A stretch of 5,795 nt of DNA from contig JAGAJD010000284.1 in assembly GCA_017626275.1 (NCBI GenBank), forward strand, positions 1 through 5,795, given 5' to 3'. Shown piece after piece: positions 1 to 5,795 of this stretch (within the stretch, counting starts at the first letter, position 1; the number at the start of each line of letters is the position of its first letter). The position numbers and the translations under genes were made by a program. The stretch is from Lachnospira sp. (GTDB lineage Bacteria; Bacillota; Clostridia; Lachnospirales; Lachnospiraceae). A model generated the notes under the pieces. That model did no database searches. It saw only the letters and a list, made by a program, of their open reading frames with translations, and was not told the origin of the DNA.

Positions 1-50
1 GTGTAATTCTCTTTAAAGCTTAAATATACGAAAAAGGAGCAGCTTTTACA

Positions 51-1013
51 ATGATTTACAACTTTATCCCCTCTGATTTTATAAAAGAGGTTACTTTTAT
101 CAGCGTATTGTTCGCATTTTTACTTACCTGTATTGCAATCGCACTTGGAAAAAATATTCTTCCCCGTGACGCGGGACGGGCATATGCCATTAACGGCTCT
201 AAATCCGTAGGCAAGCCTCGTGGTGCCGGAATTATTTTTATACTTGCATTTACACTTTCGTGTGTACTGTTTATTAAGCTTGACGCTGAAATTATTATAT
301 ATCTGATTTTAACGCTGGCAGCAATGTTAAGCGGTTATTTGGACGACAGCTCATCTTCTCCATGGGGGGAATTAAAAAAGGGATTAATTGATTTTGTAAT
401 TGCAACTATGGCGGCAGTTACTTATCTGCACTATAACCCTAACACCTTTGAGATTGCATTTATAGACAAAACTGTTACCTTACACCCATTAATTTACGGA
501 TTCTTAATCGTTGTACTTATATGGGTAAGCATAAATGTAACCAACTGCTCTGACGGCGTTGACGGATTATGCGGAACTCTTTCGGCAATAACTCTTACAA
601 CTGCATATATATTATTTAAGGTTTTCGATACTGAGCCATATTTCAGACATGCAATCCTCTTAATGGTTGTATGTATTCTCGGATATTTATGGTTTAATGC
701 ATCGCCGAGCAAGCTTCTTATGGGTGATGCCGGTTCACGTGCGATTGGTATATTTATTGCATTTGCATTTTTAAAGCTTCATCACCCGTTATTATATATT
801 CCTGCTGCAATTATGCTGATTGTAGACGGCGGATTAGGTTTAATTAAGGTTTCTTTCATGCGTTTTCTTCATATTAATATCATGAAGAACCTGCGTACGC
901 CTATACATGACCATATGCGTAAGAATAAAGAATGGTCCGATGCACAGGTTGTATTCCGATTTGCAATTATCCAGATTGTAATAGGTCTGGCTTTAATTTA
1001 CGCACTTATATAA
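51..1013 (+). CDS. mraY: MraY-like phospho-N-acetylmuramoyl-pentapeptide-transferase (divergent)
   Basis: This is an integral membrane enzyme of the polyprenyl-phosphate HexNAc-1-phosphate transferase family. MraY moves phospho-MurNAc-pentapeptide from UDP to undecaprenyl phosphate, making lipid I for peptidoglycan. The 320 residues hold about ten hydrophobic segments, as the family expects. Visible motifs are the Mg-binding Asp pair D98-D99 (GYLDDS), N165-x2-D168-x2-D171 (NCSDGVDG), FNASPSKLLMGDAGS around D226 (the third catalytic Asp by family alignment), and a C-terminal PIHDH at 284-288 followed by W275-type spacing to a VVFRF segment, which is diagnostic of MraY rather than WecA. Two motifs differ from textbook MraY: TPTMGG is replaced by GKPRGAG (54-60), and the HHH triad reads HDH. 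The ATG has AAGGAG at 34-39. A terminator follows directly, so the usual mraY-murD neighbourhood is absent, at least downstream. It may be a second copy or a lineage-specific version. Family is sure; the exact substrate is inferred. Confidence 0.82.
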   Translation: MIYNFIPSDFIKEVTFISVLFAFLLTCIAIALGKNILPRDAGRAYAINGSKSVGKPRGAGIIFILAFTLSCVLFIKLDAEIIIYLILTLAAMLSGYLDDSSSSPWGELKKGLIDFVIATMAAVTYLHYNPNTFEIAFIDKTVTLHPLIYGFLIVVLIWVSINVTNCSDGVDGLCGTLSAITLTTAYILFKVFDTEPYFRHAILLMVVCILGYLWFNASPSKLLMGDAGSRAIGIFIAFAFLKLHHPLLYIPAAIMLIVDGGLGLIKVSFMRFLHINIMKNLRTPIHDHMRKNKEWSDAQVVFRFAIIQIVIGLALIYALI

Positions 1014-1017
1014 AATA

Positions 1018-1057
1018 AAATCCGAAGGACAGTAATGATTACTGTCTCTTCGGATTT
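1018..1057. terminator. bidirectional intrinsic terminator between convergent genes
   Basis: The arms AAATCCGAAG plus GACAGTAA (1018-1035) and TTACTGTC plus CTTCGGATTT (1039-1057) pair over 18 base pairs with one unpaired T at 1047 and a three-base loop. On the plus strand the stem is followed by a T-rich tract (TTTATTTTGATTT). On the minus strand it is followed by TTTATTTTATATAA. It can therefore end both the mraY-like transcript and the exonuclease transcript. The minus-strand stop codon (1056-1058) overlaps the outer stem. Confidence 0.88.
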
Positions 1058-2012
1058 ATTTTGATTTATTAAGACGCTTCTGACGTCTGTGTTCTCTTTC
1101 CTGCAGCCTTTTTTGATATATCTTTTCCACACCATCAGCATCAGTACATTTTAATATCTTAACTGCAAAATATTTATCATCATCCGTACTCTTAGTACTC
1201 AGCTTTCCCTTGATAAATCCATGTTCCTCACAGATAAACATTGCATAGTAATTTTTACTGTTGGTAGCAAACCACTTAACCATTCTTACCATAGGCTTTC
1301 CGCACAGAAAACATCTGCATGAACGAACTCCTCTGTCATTAGCTGCCCTTTCCCTTGTATCAAATGTTTTAGAAATATATTTGCTGTAATTACCGAAATT
1401 CATGGTAATTTCTTCTTTTCTGTTTCTTGGAACACGATAAGTATCAATGCTGTAAAATTTCTCAACACTTGAAAAATCTAAATGCTTCATAACCCGAGCC
1501 GTATATCTTGCATCACAAATTGCCGCATGATATCTTTCATTTTCTTCCAGCTTAAGCTCCTGAACTGCTGCCTGAAGCGATAATCTGCTCTTCCCTTTTG
1601 AAAAGCATATGCTGTAAAGCTTCTGCACATCATAGAAAAGAAACGGCATCGGAAACTTATTGTCCATACCATAATGATTCATATTTCTTTGCAGCTCAAG
1701 CAAATCCCCGTTGCCCCATGTGCAGAAAATATAATCACTGCCGCACCAGCTTAAAAAATCCTCTGCCGCGTCCACAAAATGCTCCCCCGACAAAAGCATT
1801 TCCTGTGTAATCTCCGTAATCTCACTGCATACAGAATGAAGTGTCTTATACACCTGCGGTCGTATAAGACGGTCGAACTCTCCTATAACCTCGAATTTAT
1901 CATTAAGCTTTACCGCCCCAATCTGAATAATTTCAAACGGCATTGAGGAAATTGAATATTCTTTTCCTTTAGCACTCTGATTCCATTCCAAATCTAATAC
2001 AATATAATTCAT
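1056..2012 (-). CDS. DEDDh 3'-5' exonuclease with C-terminal cysteine-rich domain
   Basis: Residues 1-180 form an RNase T / DnaQ-type exonuclease fold of the kind grouped with KapD and ERI-1 proteins. Enzymes of this class remove nucleotides from 3' ends of RNA or DNA using two metal ions. All catalytic residues are visible: D7 and E9 in LDLEW, D103 in WGNGD, and H162 with D167 in YHAAICDA. After a linker, residues 230-275 carry C232, C234, C237 (CRCFLCG) and C271-x2-H274 (CEEH), a possible zinc ribbon, then a lysine/arginine-rich end (KRLQEREHRRQKRLNK) that could bind nucleic acid. The ATG at 2012 is preceded by GAGGG at 2018-2022. The gene follows panD by 55 bases and has its own likely promoter. 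The true substrate (RNA or DNA) cannot be told from sequence. 'Sporulation inhibitor KapD' is an annotation sometimes applied to such proteins but is not supported here beyond the shared fold. Confidence 0.85.
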   Translation of the reverse strand: MNYIVLDLEWNQSAKGKEYSISSMPFEIIQIGAVKLNDKFEVIGEFDRLIRPQVYKTLHSVCSEITEITQEMLLSGEHFVDAAEDFLSWCGSDYIFCTWGNGDLLELQRNMNHYGMDNKFPMPFLFYDVQKLYSICFSKGKSRLSLQAAVQELKLEENERYHAAICDARYTARVMKHLDFSSVEKFYSIDTYRVPRNRKEEITMNFGNYSKYISKTFDTRERAANDRGVRSCRCFLCGKPMVRMVKWFATNSKNYYAMFICEEHGFIKGKLSTKSTDDDKYFAVKILKCTDADGVEKIYQKRLQEREHRRQKRLNKSK

Positions 2013-2035
2013 AGCAACCCTCGTTTCTGCACACT

Positions 2036-2064
2036 ATTATAACAGAGAGTTACTTGTATGGAAA
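2036..2064 (-). promoter_or_regulatory. candidate sigma-A promoter of the exonuclease gene
   Basis: Read on the minus strand, TTTCCA (2059-2064, 4 of 6 to the -35 consensus) is followed after 17 bases by a perfect TATAAT (2036-2041), which is preceded by TGT, giving an extended -10 element. Transcription would start near 2029, leaving a leader of about 17 bases with GAGGG at 2018-2022. It sits entirely in the gap between the panD stop and the exonuclease start. No terminator lies in that gap, so panD read-through is also possible. Confidence 0.6.
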
Positions 2065-2067
2065 GCA

Positions 2068-2454
2068 CTATATTGATAACTGTCCGTGTTTTTCATAATG
2101 TGATATACGTTTCACCGAATTCTTCTCATCTACAAACACAACCTGCGGTTTAAAATTCTTTGTTTCCTCCGGTGTCATCTGACAATAGCTCATAATAATT
2201 ACATGGTCGCCAACCTGCACCTGCCTTGCGGCAGCACCATTTAAGCATATCATGCCGCTTCCCGCATCCCCCGCTATAACATAAGTTTCAAAGCGGTTTC
2301 CGTTTTCCACATCGACAATCTGTACCTGCTCATATTCAAATATTCCAGCTGCCTCCATAAGCTGTGAATCAATCGTAATACTTCCGACATAATTTAATTC
2401 AGCCTGCTTAACAACGGCACGGTGTATCTTTCCCTTTAACATAGTAATCTGCAT
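2068..2454 (-). CDS. panD: aspartate 1-decarboxylase (pyruvoyl-dependent proenzyme)
   Basis: PanD decarboxylates L-aspartate to beta-alanine, the amine half of pantothenate. It is made as an inactive proenzyme that cuts itself between G24 and S25, turning the serine into a pyruvoyl cofactor. The cleavage context YVGSITID (22-29) is intact, with K9, R54, T57, Y58 and N72 all at the positions known for the E. coli enzyme. The length of 128 residues is normal (E. coli 126). The ATG has GGAG at 2465-2468, eight to ten bases upstream. The gene begins 24 bases after the panC stop and so is the last pan gene of the operon. The enzyme is cytosolic and acts as a tetramer in studied relatives. No defect is visible. 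Confidence 0.98.
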   Translation of the reverse strand: MQITMLKGKIHRAVVKQAELNYVGSITIDSQLMEAAGIFEYEQVQIVDVENGNRFETYVIAGDAGSGMICLNGAAARQVQVGDHVIIMSYCQMTPEETKNFKPQVVFVDEKNSVKRISHYEKHGQLSI

Positions 2455-2478
2455 ATTATAAATTCTCCATTCAAAAGC

Positions 2479-3324
2479 TTACTCTGCAATAATTCTGTTA
2501 TCTATAAGCCTTGTTTTACCGATATAGACAGCAATCGCAATAAGTATACTGCCCTCGGCTTTTTCCACAGTCTCTAATGTATTCCAGTCTACAAGCTCAA
2601 CATAATCAATTTTTGCAAGCGGCTCTTTATCCAAATAGCTGCGTATAGCACCTGTAAGAACTTCTGCGTCTCTTTCTCCGTTTTTATATAAATTTTCAGC
2701 CTCCTGCAAAGAACGGTTAAGCACCGTTGCCGCCTTTCTCTCCTCAGCACTCAGATATGTATTTCGTGAACTTTTTGCCAGTCCATCCTCTTCACGTATA
2801 ATCGGACAGCCGACAATCTCGATACCAAAATTTAAATCCTCGACCATATGACGGATTACTGCAAGCTGCTGCGCATCTTTTTCACCGAAATAAGCCCTGT
2901 CCGGTGTTACAATATTAAAAAGCTTGGAAACTACCGTACACACTCCACGAAAATGAATTGGTCTTGTTTTTCCACAAAGTCCCTTTGTCAGAGTGTTCAT
3001 ATCCACAAATGAAGAGAAATTCTTTGTGTACATCTCTTCCGGCTGTGGATGAAATACTACATCTGCGCCTGCATTTTCACACAACTGACAATCTCTTTCC
3101 ATATCACGCGGATAACTCTCCAAATCTTCTCCCACACCAAACTGCATAGGATTGACAAACACACTGACAACAACCCTGTCATTTTCTTTAACCGCCCTGT
3201 CAATCAGACTTTTATGCCCCTCATGAAGATAACCCATTGTAGGAACAAGTCCTACGCTAAGTCCCTGCTTTCTCCATTCCCTAACCTGTTCTCTTAATTC
3301 CTTAATACTTTCTATAACTTTCAT
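2479..3324 (-). CDS. panC: pantothenate synthetase (pantoate--beta-alanine ligase)
   Basis: PanC activates pantoate with ATP to pantoyl-adenylate and joins it to beta-alanine, giving pantothenate. It belongs to the class I cytidylyltransferase-like superfamily. The product is 281 residues from the chosen start (E. coli 283). The HIGH-type motif reads PTMGYLHEGH (28-37, with H34 and H37), the ATP/pantoate region has FGEKDAQQL (146-154), and the KMSKS-like loop has KSSRN (184-188). I chose the ATG at 3322-3324 because GGAG at 3334-3337 sits nine bases upstream and the protein then begins MKVIESIKEL, matching family N-termini. An in-frame ATG five codons earlier (3337-3339) has only an A-rich stretch before it and overlaps that ribosome binding site. 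The gap to panB is 23 bases, so it is co-transcribed with panB and panD. Confidence 0.97.
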   Translation of the reverse strand: MKVIESIKELREQVREWRKQGLSVGLVPTMGYLHEGHKSLIDRAVKENDRVVVSVFVNPMQFGVGEDLESYPRDMERDCQLCENAGADVVFHPQPEEMYTKNFSSFVDMNTLTKGLCGKTRPIHFRGVCTVVSKLFNIVTPDRAYFGEKDAQQLAVIRHMVEDLNFGIEIVGCPIIREEDGLAKSSRNTYLSAEERKAATVLNRSLQEAENLYKNGERDAEVLTGAIRSYLDKEPLAKIDYVELVDWNTLETVEKAEGSILIAIAVYIGKTRLIDNRIIAE

Positions 3325-3333
3325 AATCTGCAA

Positions 3334-3337
3334 CTCC
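3334..3337 (-). promoter_or_regulatory. panC ribosome binding site that decides the start
   Basis: GGAG on the minus strand lies nine bases before the ATG at 3324. It includes the G of the alternative upstream ATG (3337-3339), so that earlier ATG would lack a site of its own. This supports the shorter, 281-residue PanC. Confidence 0.75.
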
Positions 3338-3347
3338 ATTCTTTAAA

Positions 3348-4175
3348 TTAATATAATTTTTCCAATACATCGTCATCTATTTTAAAGGTATGCTCCGGTG
3401 CCGGGTAGCTTCCGTCCTGAACCTCTTTTATGTAATCCGCAAACGCACCCTTCATTACCTGTCCTACCTCTGCAAATCTCTTAACAAACTTTGGCGTATA
3501 ATCAGAAAACATTCCAAGCATATCCTGATATACAAGTATCTGTCCGTCACAGCCTGCTCCTGCACCGATTCCGATTGTTGGAATTGATAACTTTTCAGAT
3601 ACAAGCTTTGCTAGCTTTGCCGGAACACATTCCAAAACTACCGAAAATGCTCCTGCCTCTTCTATTGCAAGAGCGTCCTCTAACAGCTTTTTAGCTGCTT
3701 CTTCACTCTTTCCCTGCACCTTATAGCCGCCAAATGCATTAATACTTTGCGGTGTCAGCCCGATATGTGCCATAACCGGAATTCCTGCTTCTGTAATTGC
3801 TTTGATTTGAGCGCTTACTTCCTTTCCGCCCTCAAGCTTAACCGCATTGGCACGCCCCTCTTTCATAAGCCGTCCTGCATTAACTACTGCATCATAGACG
3901 GAAGTCTGATATGACATAAAAGGCATATCAACTACAACTAAAGAATCTTTGGCACCTCTTGCTACTGCAGCCCCATGATGAATCATATCCTCCATTGTGA
4001 CGGATATAGTGTCTTCATAACCTAAAACTACATTTCCAAGTGAATCACCTACAAGGATTCCGTTAATTCCTGCTTCATCTTCCAATTTTGCTGTTGAATA
4101 ATCATATGCCGTCAGCATAGCCAGCTTTATTCCTTTTTGCTTTGCTTCCCTAAATGTGTTGACCGTATTTTTCAT
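3348..4175 (-). CDS. panB: 3-methyl-2-oxobutanoate hydroxymethyltransferase (ketopantoate synthase)
   Basis: PanB transfers a hydroxymethyl group from 5,10-methylenetetrahydrofolate to alpha-ketoisovalerate, making ketopantoate, the first committed step toward pantothenate. It is a cytosolic TIM barrel needing Mg2+. In the 275-residue product (E. coli 264) the expected residues are present: D44-S45 in VGDSLGNV and D83 in VVDMPF (metal and substrate binding), K113 and E115 in [14 protein letters not shown] at 137-144, and E182 in LECVP (catalytic base). I chose the ATG at 4173-4175 because AAAGGA lies at 4182-4187. A GTG 12 codons earlier would add [12 protein letters not shown], which is not typical of the family and would place the ribosome binding site inside the coding sequence. 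It is the first gene of panBCD, behind an unusually ornate upstream region. Confidence 0.98.
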   Translation of the reverse strand: MKNTVNTFREAKQKGIKLAMLTAYDYSTAKLEDEAGINGILVGDSLGNVVLGYEDTISVTMEDMIHHGAAVARGAKDSLVVVDMPFMSYQTSVYDAVVNAGRLMKEGRANAVKLEGGKEVSAQIKAITEAGIPVMAHIGLTPQSINAFGGYKVQGKSEEAAKKLLEDALAIEEAGAFSVVLECVPAKLAKLVSEKLSIPTIGIGAGAGCDGQILVYQDMLGMFSDYTPKFVKRFAEVGQVMKGAFADYIKEVQDGSYPAPEHTFKIDDDVLEKLY

Positions 4176-4181
4176 TGACAA

Positions 4182-4187
4182 TCCTTT
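4182..4187 (-). promoter_or_regulatory. panB ribosome binding site that decides the start
   Basis: AAAGGA on the minus strand is six bases before the ATG at 4175. It would lie within the coding region if the upstream in-frame GTG (4209-4211) were used, so the shorter PanB is preferred. Confidence 0.8.
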
Positions 4188-4192
4188 CCGTG

Positions 4193-4219
4193 CTGCACAA
4201 ATTCTGCACACTGCTGCAC
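4193..4219 (-). repeat. three phased GTGCAG direct repeats before the panB ribosome binding site
   Basis: On the minus strand GTGCAG occurs at 4214-4219, 4204-4209 and 4193-4198. The start-to-start spacings are 10 and 11 bases, close to one helical turn. The last copy ends five bases before the AAAGGA site. The pattern could be a row of protein contacts on one DNA face or repeated RNA binding sites in the leader. The pattern is directly visible; the function is inference. Confidence 0.5.
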
Positions 4220-4287
4220 TTTTTTCACTTAACAGGTTTAAAATTTAATAATAGGAAATAATCTGCCGCTGAACGCGTACATAGAAT

Positions 4288-4310
4288 GAATGGAAATAAA
4301 ATATCCATTC
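4288..4310 (-). other. small hairpin in the panB leader
   Basis: GAATGGA and TCCATTC pair perfectly over 7 bp around a nine-base AT-rich loop. There is no T-run after the stem in either direction, so it is not a typical terminator. The stem is short enough to be chance in AT-rich DNA. Confidence 0.3.
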
Positions 4311-4346
4311 CAGAAAATACACTAGATGATTTTAAAAAATTGCATA

Positions 4347-4374
4347 ATTATATATGTAACATATTAAATGTCAC
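4347..4374 (-). promoter_or_regulatory. candidate panB promoter P2
   Basis: On the minus strand GTGACA (4369-4374, 5 of 6 to TTGACA) is followed after 16 bases by a perfect TATAAT (4347-4352). Transcription would begin near 4340. The -35 and the whole spacer lie within a 27-base palindrome, which is where a repressor would block RNA polymerase. AT-rich sequence makes chance TATAAT matches common, so this is a moderate call. Confidence 0.45.
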
Positions 4375-4378
4375 ATAT
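4352..4378. promoter_or_regulatory. 27-base palindrome, candidate operator of panBCD
   Basis: On the minus strand ATATGTGACAT, a five-base centre TTAAT, and ATGTTACATAT form an inverted repeat with 10 Watson-Crick pairs and one G-T position in 11. Each arm itself contains the odd palindrome ATGTnACAT. It spans the -35 and spacer of candidate promoter P2, a classic repressor position. As RNA from the minus strand it would also make an 11-bp hairpin, but no T-run follows for about 12 bases, so termination is less likely. I cannot name the regulator. Confidence 0.5.
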
Positions 4379-4385
4379 CACATGT

Positions 4386-4450
4386 TGCTATCATCTGATG
4401 CAGCTTCTTTCTCGAATACCGCTCATTGCATAACCACCATGATGATAGCA
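4386..4450. repeat. 10-base perfect inverted repeat with inner ATGCA/TGCAT stem
   Basis: TGCTATCATC at 4386-4395 is exactly complementary to GATGATAGCA at 4441-4450. Inside, ATGCA (4398-4402) can pair with TGCAT (4427-4431). The right arm covers the extended -10 of candidate promoter P1. It could be a looped operator pair or part of an RNA structure in read-through transcripts from the chemoreceptor gene. Its role is unknown. Confidence 0.4.
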
Positions 4451-4470
4451 CACGTTCTATGGATTATCAA
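4442..4470 (-). promoter_or_regulatory. candidate panB promoter P1, directly after the chemoreceptor stop
   Basis: On the minus strand TTGATA (4465-4470, 5 of 6) is followed after 17 bases by TATCAT (4442-4447, 5 of 6) with TGC immediately before it, giving an extended -10. The spacing is optimal. Transcription would start at about 4435. The -35 begins six bases after the chemoreceptor stop codon, so panBCD can be transcribed apart from it. Confidence 0.52.
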
Positions 4471-4476
4471 GTAAAT

Positions 4477-5795
4477 TTATTCTTTATATTTTACAATCTC
4501 GGTCTGCTCTGTGTAACCTAATTCATACATTTTATTCTGCAAAGCCCTCAGGGCATTATCATATTCCAAAAATGCCTCGTATGTCTTATCGAAATATGCC
4601 AGCGCTCTCTCATCATCGCCGTCCTCTTTGGCTCTCCATGACTGTGTCGCACAATTATGAAGATAATTATGTGCCGCAGTAAGCTTCTGAAATTCCGGAC
4701 TGTGTACAATCCGCTCATCTGACTGACTATTCAGCCATTTACCGAGCTTACAGCCATTAGCATTTTCAACCTGTCTCTTCTGCAAATGTTCAAAGCCTAC
4801 TATATTATTGTAAACTCTCCAAGTAAGTATATAGTGGTCAACCTCAAATACTCTGAGCCAATCCTGCTGTGTAATAGCAGAACCTCCCCTTACCAAATCA
4901 CTTCTTGTTTTATCGAGATATCTTCCAACCTGGAAAATATGTCTGCCGGACTGAATACAATCATCTGAAAGAATATTGTAACTCTCAGAAATATTTTCAA
5001 TCTGCTTTGTAAAAGCTTGCGTTACACCTTTTTGCGTATCAATGTCGTTGAATATGCTGTCTACTTTTTCACGAATACTTACCATCTGTGTGTTCATCTG
5101 GTCTATAGCCTCCAAAGACGCTTTTACCCTTTCATTTCCCTCACTCAGATTATTCGTTGTCTCCTCCATTGACACAGCCAATATGTCAATATCCTGTTTA
5201 AGCTGTCCTACATAATTTACAATATCTTCTGCCGACTCCGATGTATTATTGGAAAGCTCACGAACCTGCTCTGCAACAACAGCAAAGCCTTTTCCTGCTT
5301 CACCTGCTCTTGCTGCTTCTATCGATGCATTCAACGCCAGCAAATTACTCTGACTTGCTACCTGCTTTACTAAATCTACGATCTCGCCAATCTTATCGAT
5401 CTTACTCTTAAAATTCTGAACCTGCTCGTTAATTGTACTAATCTTCTCAGAAGACTGATTAACAGCTTTCATGCTTACGTTCATATTAGAAACAACATCT
5501 TCTGACGCTGTTATAACATCATATGTATTATTACGAATATGTCCCATTGCCTCAGAAATGTTTACAATAGAATTTTCCAAATTCTCGCTTGCATTTTCCA
5601 TATCCTTAATTGACTTCGTCTGTGCCTGAACTCTGTCCAATGTATCCTTTATCAAGGTATTATCACCTATCGTCTCCATTGTATCATTCAACCGCATTAC
5701 CACAGGATTATTGTATTCTTTAAATGCTCTGATAACCCCATTTAATTTTTCTCCAAATACCGGATTCTTAAAAAGAGATGTATCAACCTCACTAA
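4477..5795 (-). CDS. methyl-accepting chemotaxis protein with C-terminal CZB zinc-binding domain (N-terminus beyond window)
   Basis: This is a chemoreceptor that controls the CheA kinase through CheW. The reading frame stays open to the window edge (5793-5704 encodes 30 further codons, including [12 protein letters not shown]), so the N-terminus is missing and the GTG at 5703 is internal. Counting from that GTG, residues 40-270 are the coiled-coil signalling domain. The highly conserved hairpin tip is [20 protein letters not shown] (120-139), followed by [11 protein letters not shown]. Residues about 282-392 match a CZB domain: H290 in VDHYILTW, C318 in CKLGKW, H345 and H349 in AAHNYLH, the 3-His/1-Cys zinc site. 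CZB domains in TlpD and DgcZ respond to zinc or to oxidants such as hypochlorous acid. No membrane segment is visible in this part, so it may be a soluble receptor. No terminator follows the stop. Confidence 0.94.
   Translation of the reverse strand, partial: SEVDTSLFKNPVFGEKLNGVIRAFKEYNNPVVMRLNDTMETIGDNTLIKDTLDRVQAQTKSIKDMENASENLENSIVNISEAMGHIRNNTYDVITASEDVVSNMNVSMKAVNQSSEKISTINEQVQNFKSKIDKIGEIVDLVKQVASQSNLLALNASIEAARAGEAGKGFAVVAEQVRELSNNTSESAEDIVNYVGQLKQDIDILAVSMEETTNNLSEGNERVKASLEAIDQMNTQMVSIREKVDSIFNDIDTQKGVTQAFTKQIENISESYNILSDDCIQSGRHIFQVGRYLDKTRSDLVRGGSAITQQDWLRVFEVDHYILTWRVYNNIVGFEHLQKRQVENANGCKLGKWLNSQSDERIVHSPEFQKLTAAHNYLHNCATQSWRAKEDGDDERALAYFDKTYEAFLEYDNALRALQNKMYELGYTEQTEIVKYKE

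Larger units (their letters stand above)
4176..4435 (-). other. presumed 5' leader of panBCD
   Basis: If transcription starts from the promoter-distal candidate at 4442-4470, the first base is near 4435 and the leader is about 260 bases. From the nearer candidate (4347-4374) it would start near 4340 and be about 165 bases. Either is long for a biosynthetic operon. The leader holds a 7-bp hairpin (4288-4310), three GTGCAG repeats (4193-4219) and no convincing coding sequence. Leaders of pan operons in some Firmicutes carry the pan RNA motif, a hairpin with two bulged adenosines. I could not see that structure clearly enough to call it. Confidence 0.4.

Noticed and set aside
1..50. A promoter or the end of an upstream gene before the mraY-like gene
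   Set aside because: Only 50 bases are available; no -35/-10 pair with good spacing is seen, and a single GTG-TAA at the edge cannot be assigned to a frame.
494..712. Minus-strand open frame within the mraY-like gene, and similar antisense frames within the exonuclease, panC, panB and chemoreceptor genes
   Set aside because: They lie opposite clearly conserved coding sequence, lack ribosome binding sites and show no recognisable motifs.
3325..3339. ATG giving PanC five more residues
   Set aside because: No ribosome binding site of its own; the GGAG for the downstream ATG overlaps it.
4176..4211. GTG start giving PanB 12 more residues
   Set aside because: It would place AAAGGA (4182-4187) inside the gene, and the extra residues are not typical of PanB.
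4225..4308. A 27-residue minus-strand open frame (MDILFPFILC...) in the panB leader
   Set aside because: No Shine-Dalgarno sequence at a usable distance, and its start overlaps a hairpin. It is probably chance.
4352..4378. The palindrome as a terminator for the chemoreceptor
   Set aside because: The stem is AT-rich with a G-U position, and the nearest T-run begins about 12 bases after it, too far for a normal intrinsic terminator.
4286..4474. A 62-codon plus-strand open frame in the gap between panB and the chemoreceptor
   Set aside because: No ribosome binding site precedes the ATG, the composition is not protein-like, and it runs antisense through the palindromes and promoters of panB.

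Overview
The window looks like core chromosome from a low-GC, motile member of the Clostridia, most likely the Lachnospiraceae. The evidence is AT-rich codon use, Shine-Dalgarno sites of the AGGAG type, sigma-A-like promoters, a Firmicute-style panBCD operon and a chemoreceptor. A Lachnospira/Roseburia-like gut organism is plausible, but this rests on general familiarity and not on a database match. I see no phage, insertion sequence, CRISPR array, tRNA or rRNA.

Layout: one plus-strand gene at the left (51-1013) encodes a ten-segment membrane protein of the MraY sugar-phosphate transferase family. It ends at a strong bidirectional hairpin terminator (about 1018-1057), where it meets everything else in the window head-on. 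On the minus strand, read right to left, come a chemoreceptor with a C-terminal zinc-binding CZB domain (its N-terminus lies beyond the right edge), a 301-base regulatory gap, panB, panC, panD, and then a DEDDh exonuclease with a cysteine-rich tail. The exonuclease stop codon lies inside the shared terminator.

How the genes work together: PanB makes ketopantoate, PanD makes beta-alanine from aspartate, and PanC joins pantoate to beta-alanine to give pantothenate, the precursor of coenzyme A. The ketopantoate reductase step (panE or ilvC) is not in this window. Spacings of 23 and 24 bases, each with its own ribosome binding site, mark panBCD as one operon. The exonuclease has its own extended -10 promoter just after panD, but nothing blocks read-through from panD. 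The chemoreceptor and the MraY-like enzyme have no evident functional link to pantothenate.

The least ordinary part is the gap upstream of panB (4176-4476). It holds two good candidate promoters, a 27-base near-perfect palindrome over the -35 and spacer of one of them, a 10-base inverted repeat around the -10 of the other, and three helically phased GTGCAG repeats just before the panB ribosome binding site. This suggests dedicated regulation of pantothenate synthesis, by a repressor, a structured leader RNA, or both. I found no convincing undescribed multi-gene system. The remaining points of interest are divergent motifs in the MraY-like protein and the uncharacterised tail of the exonuclease.
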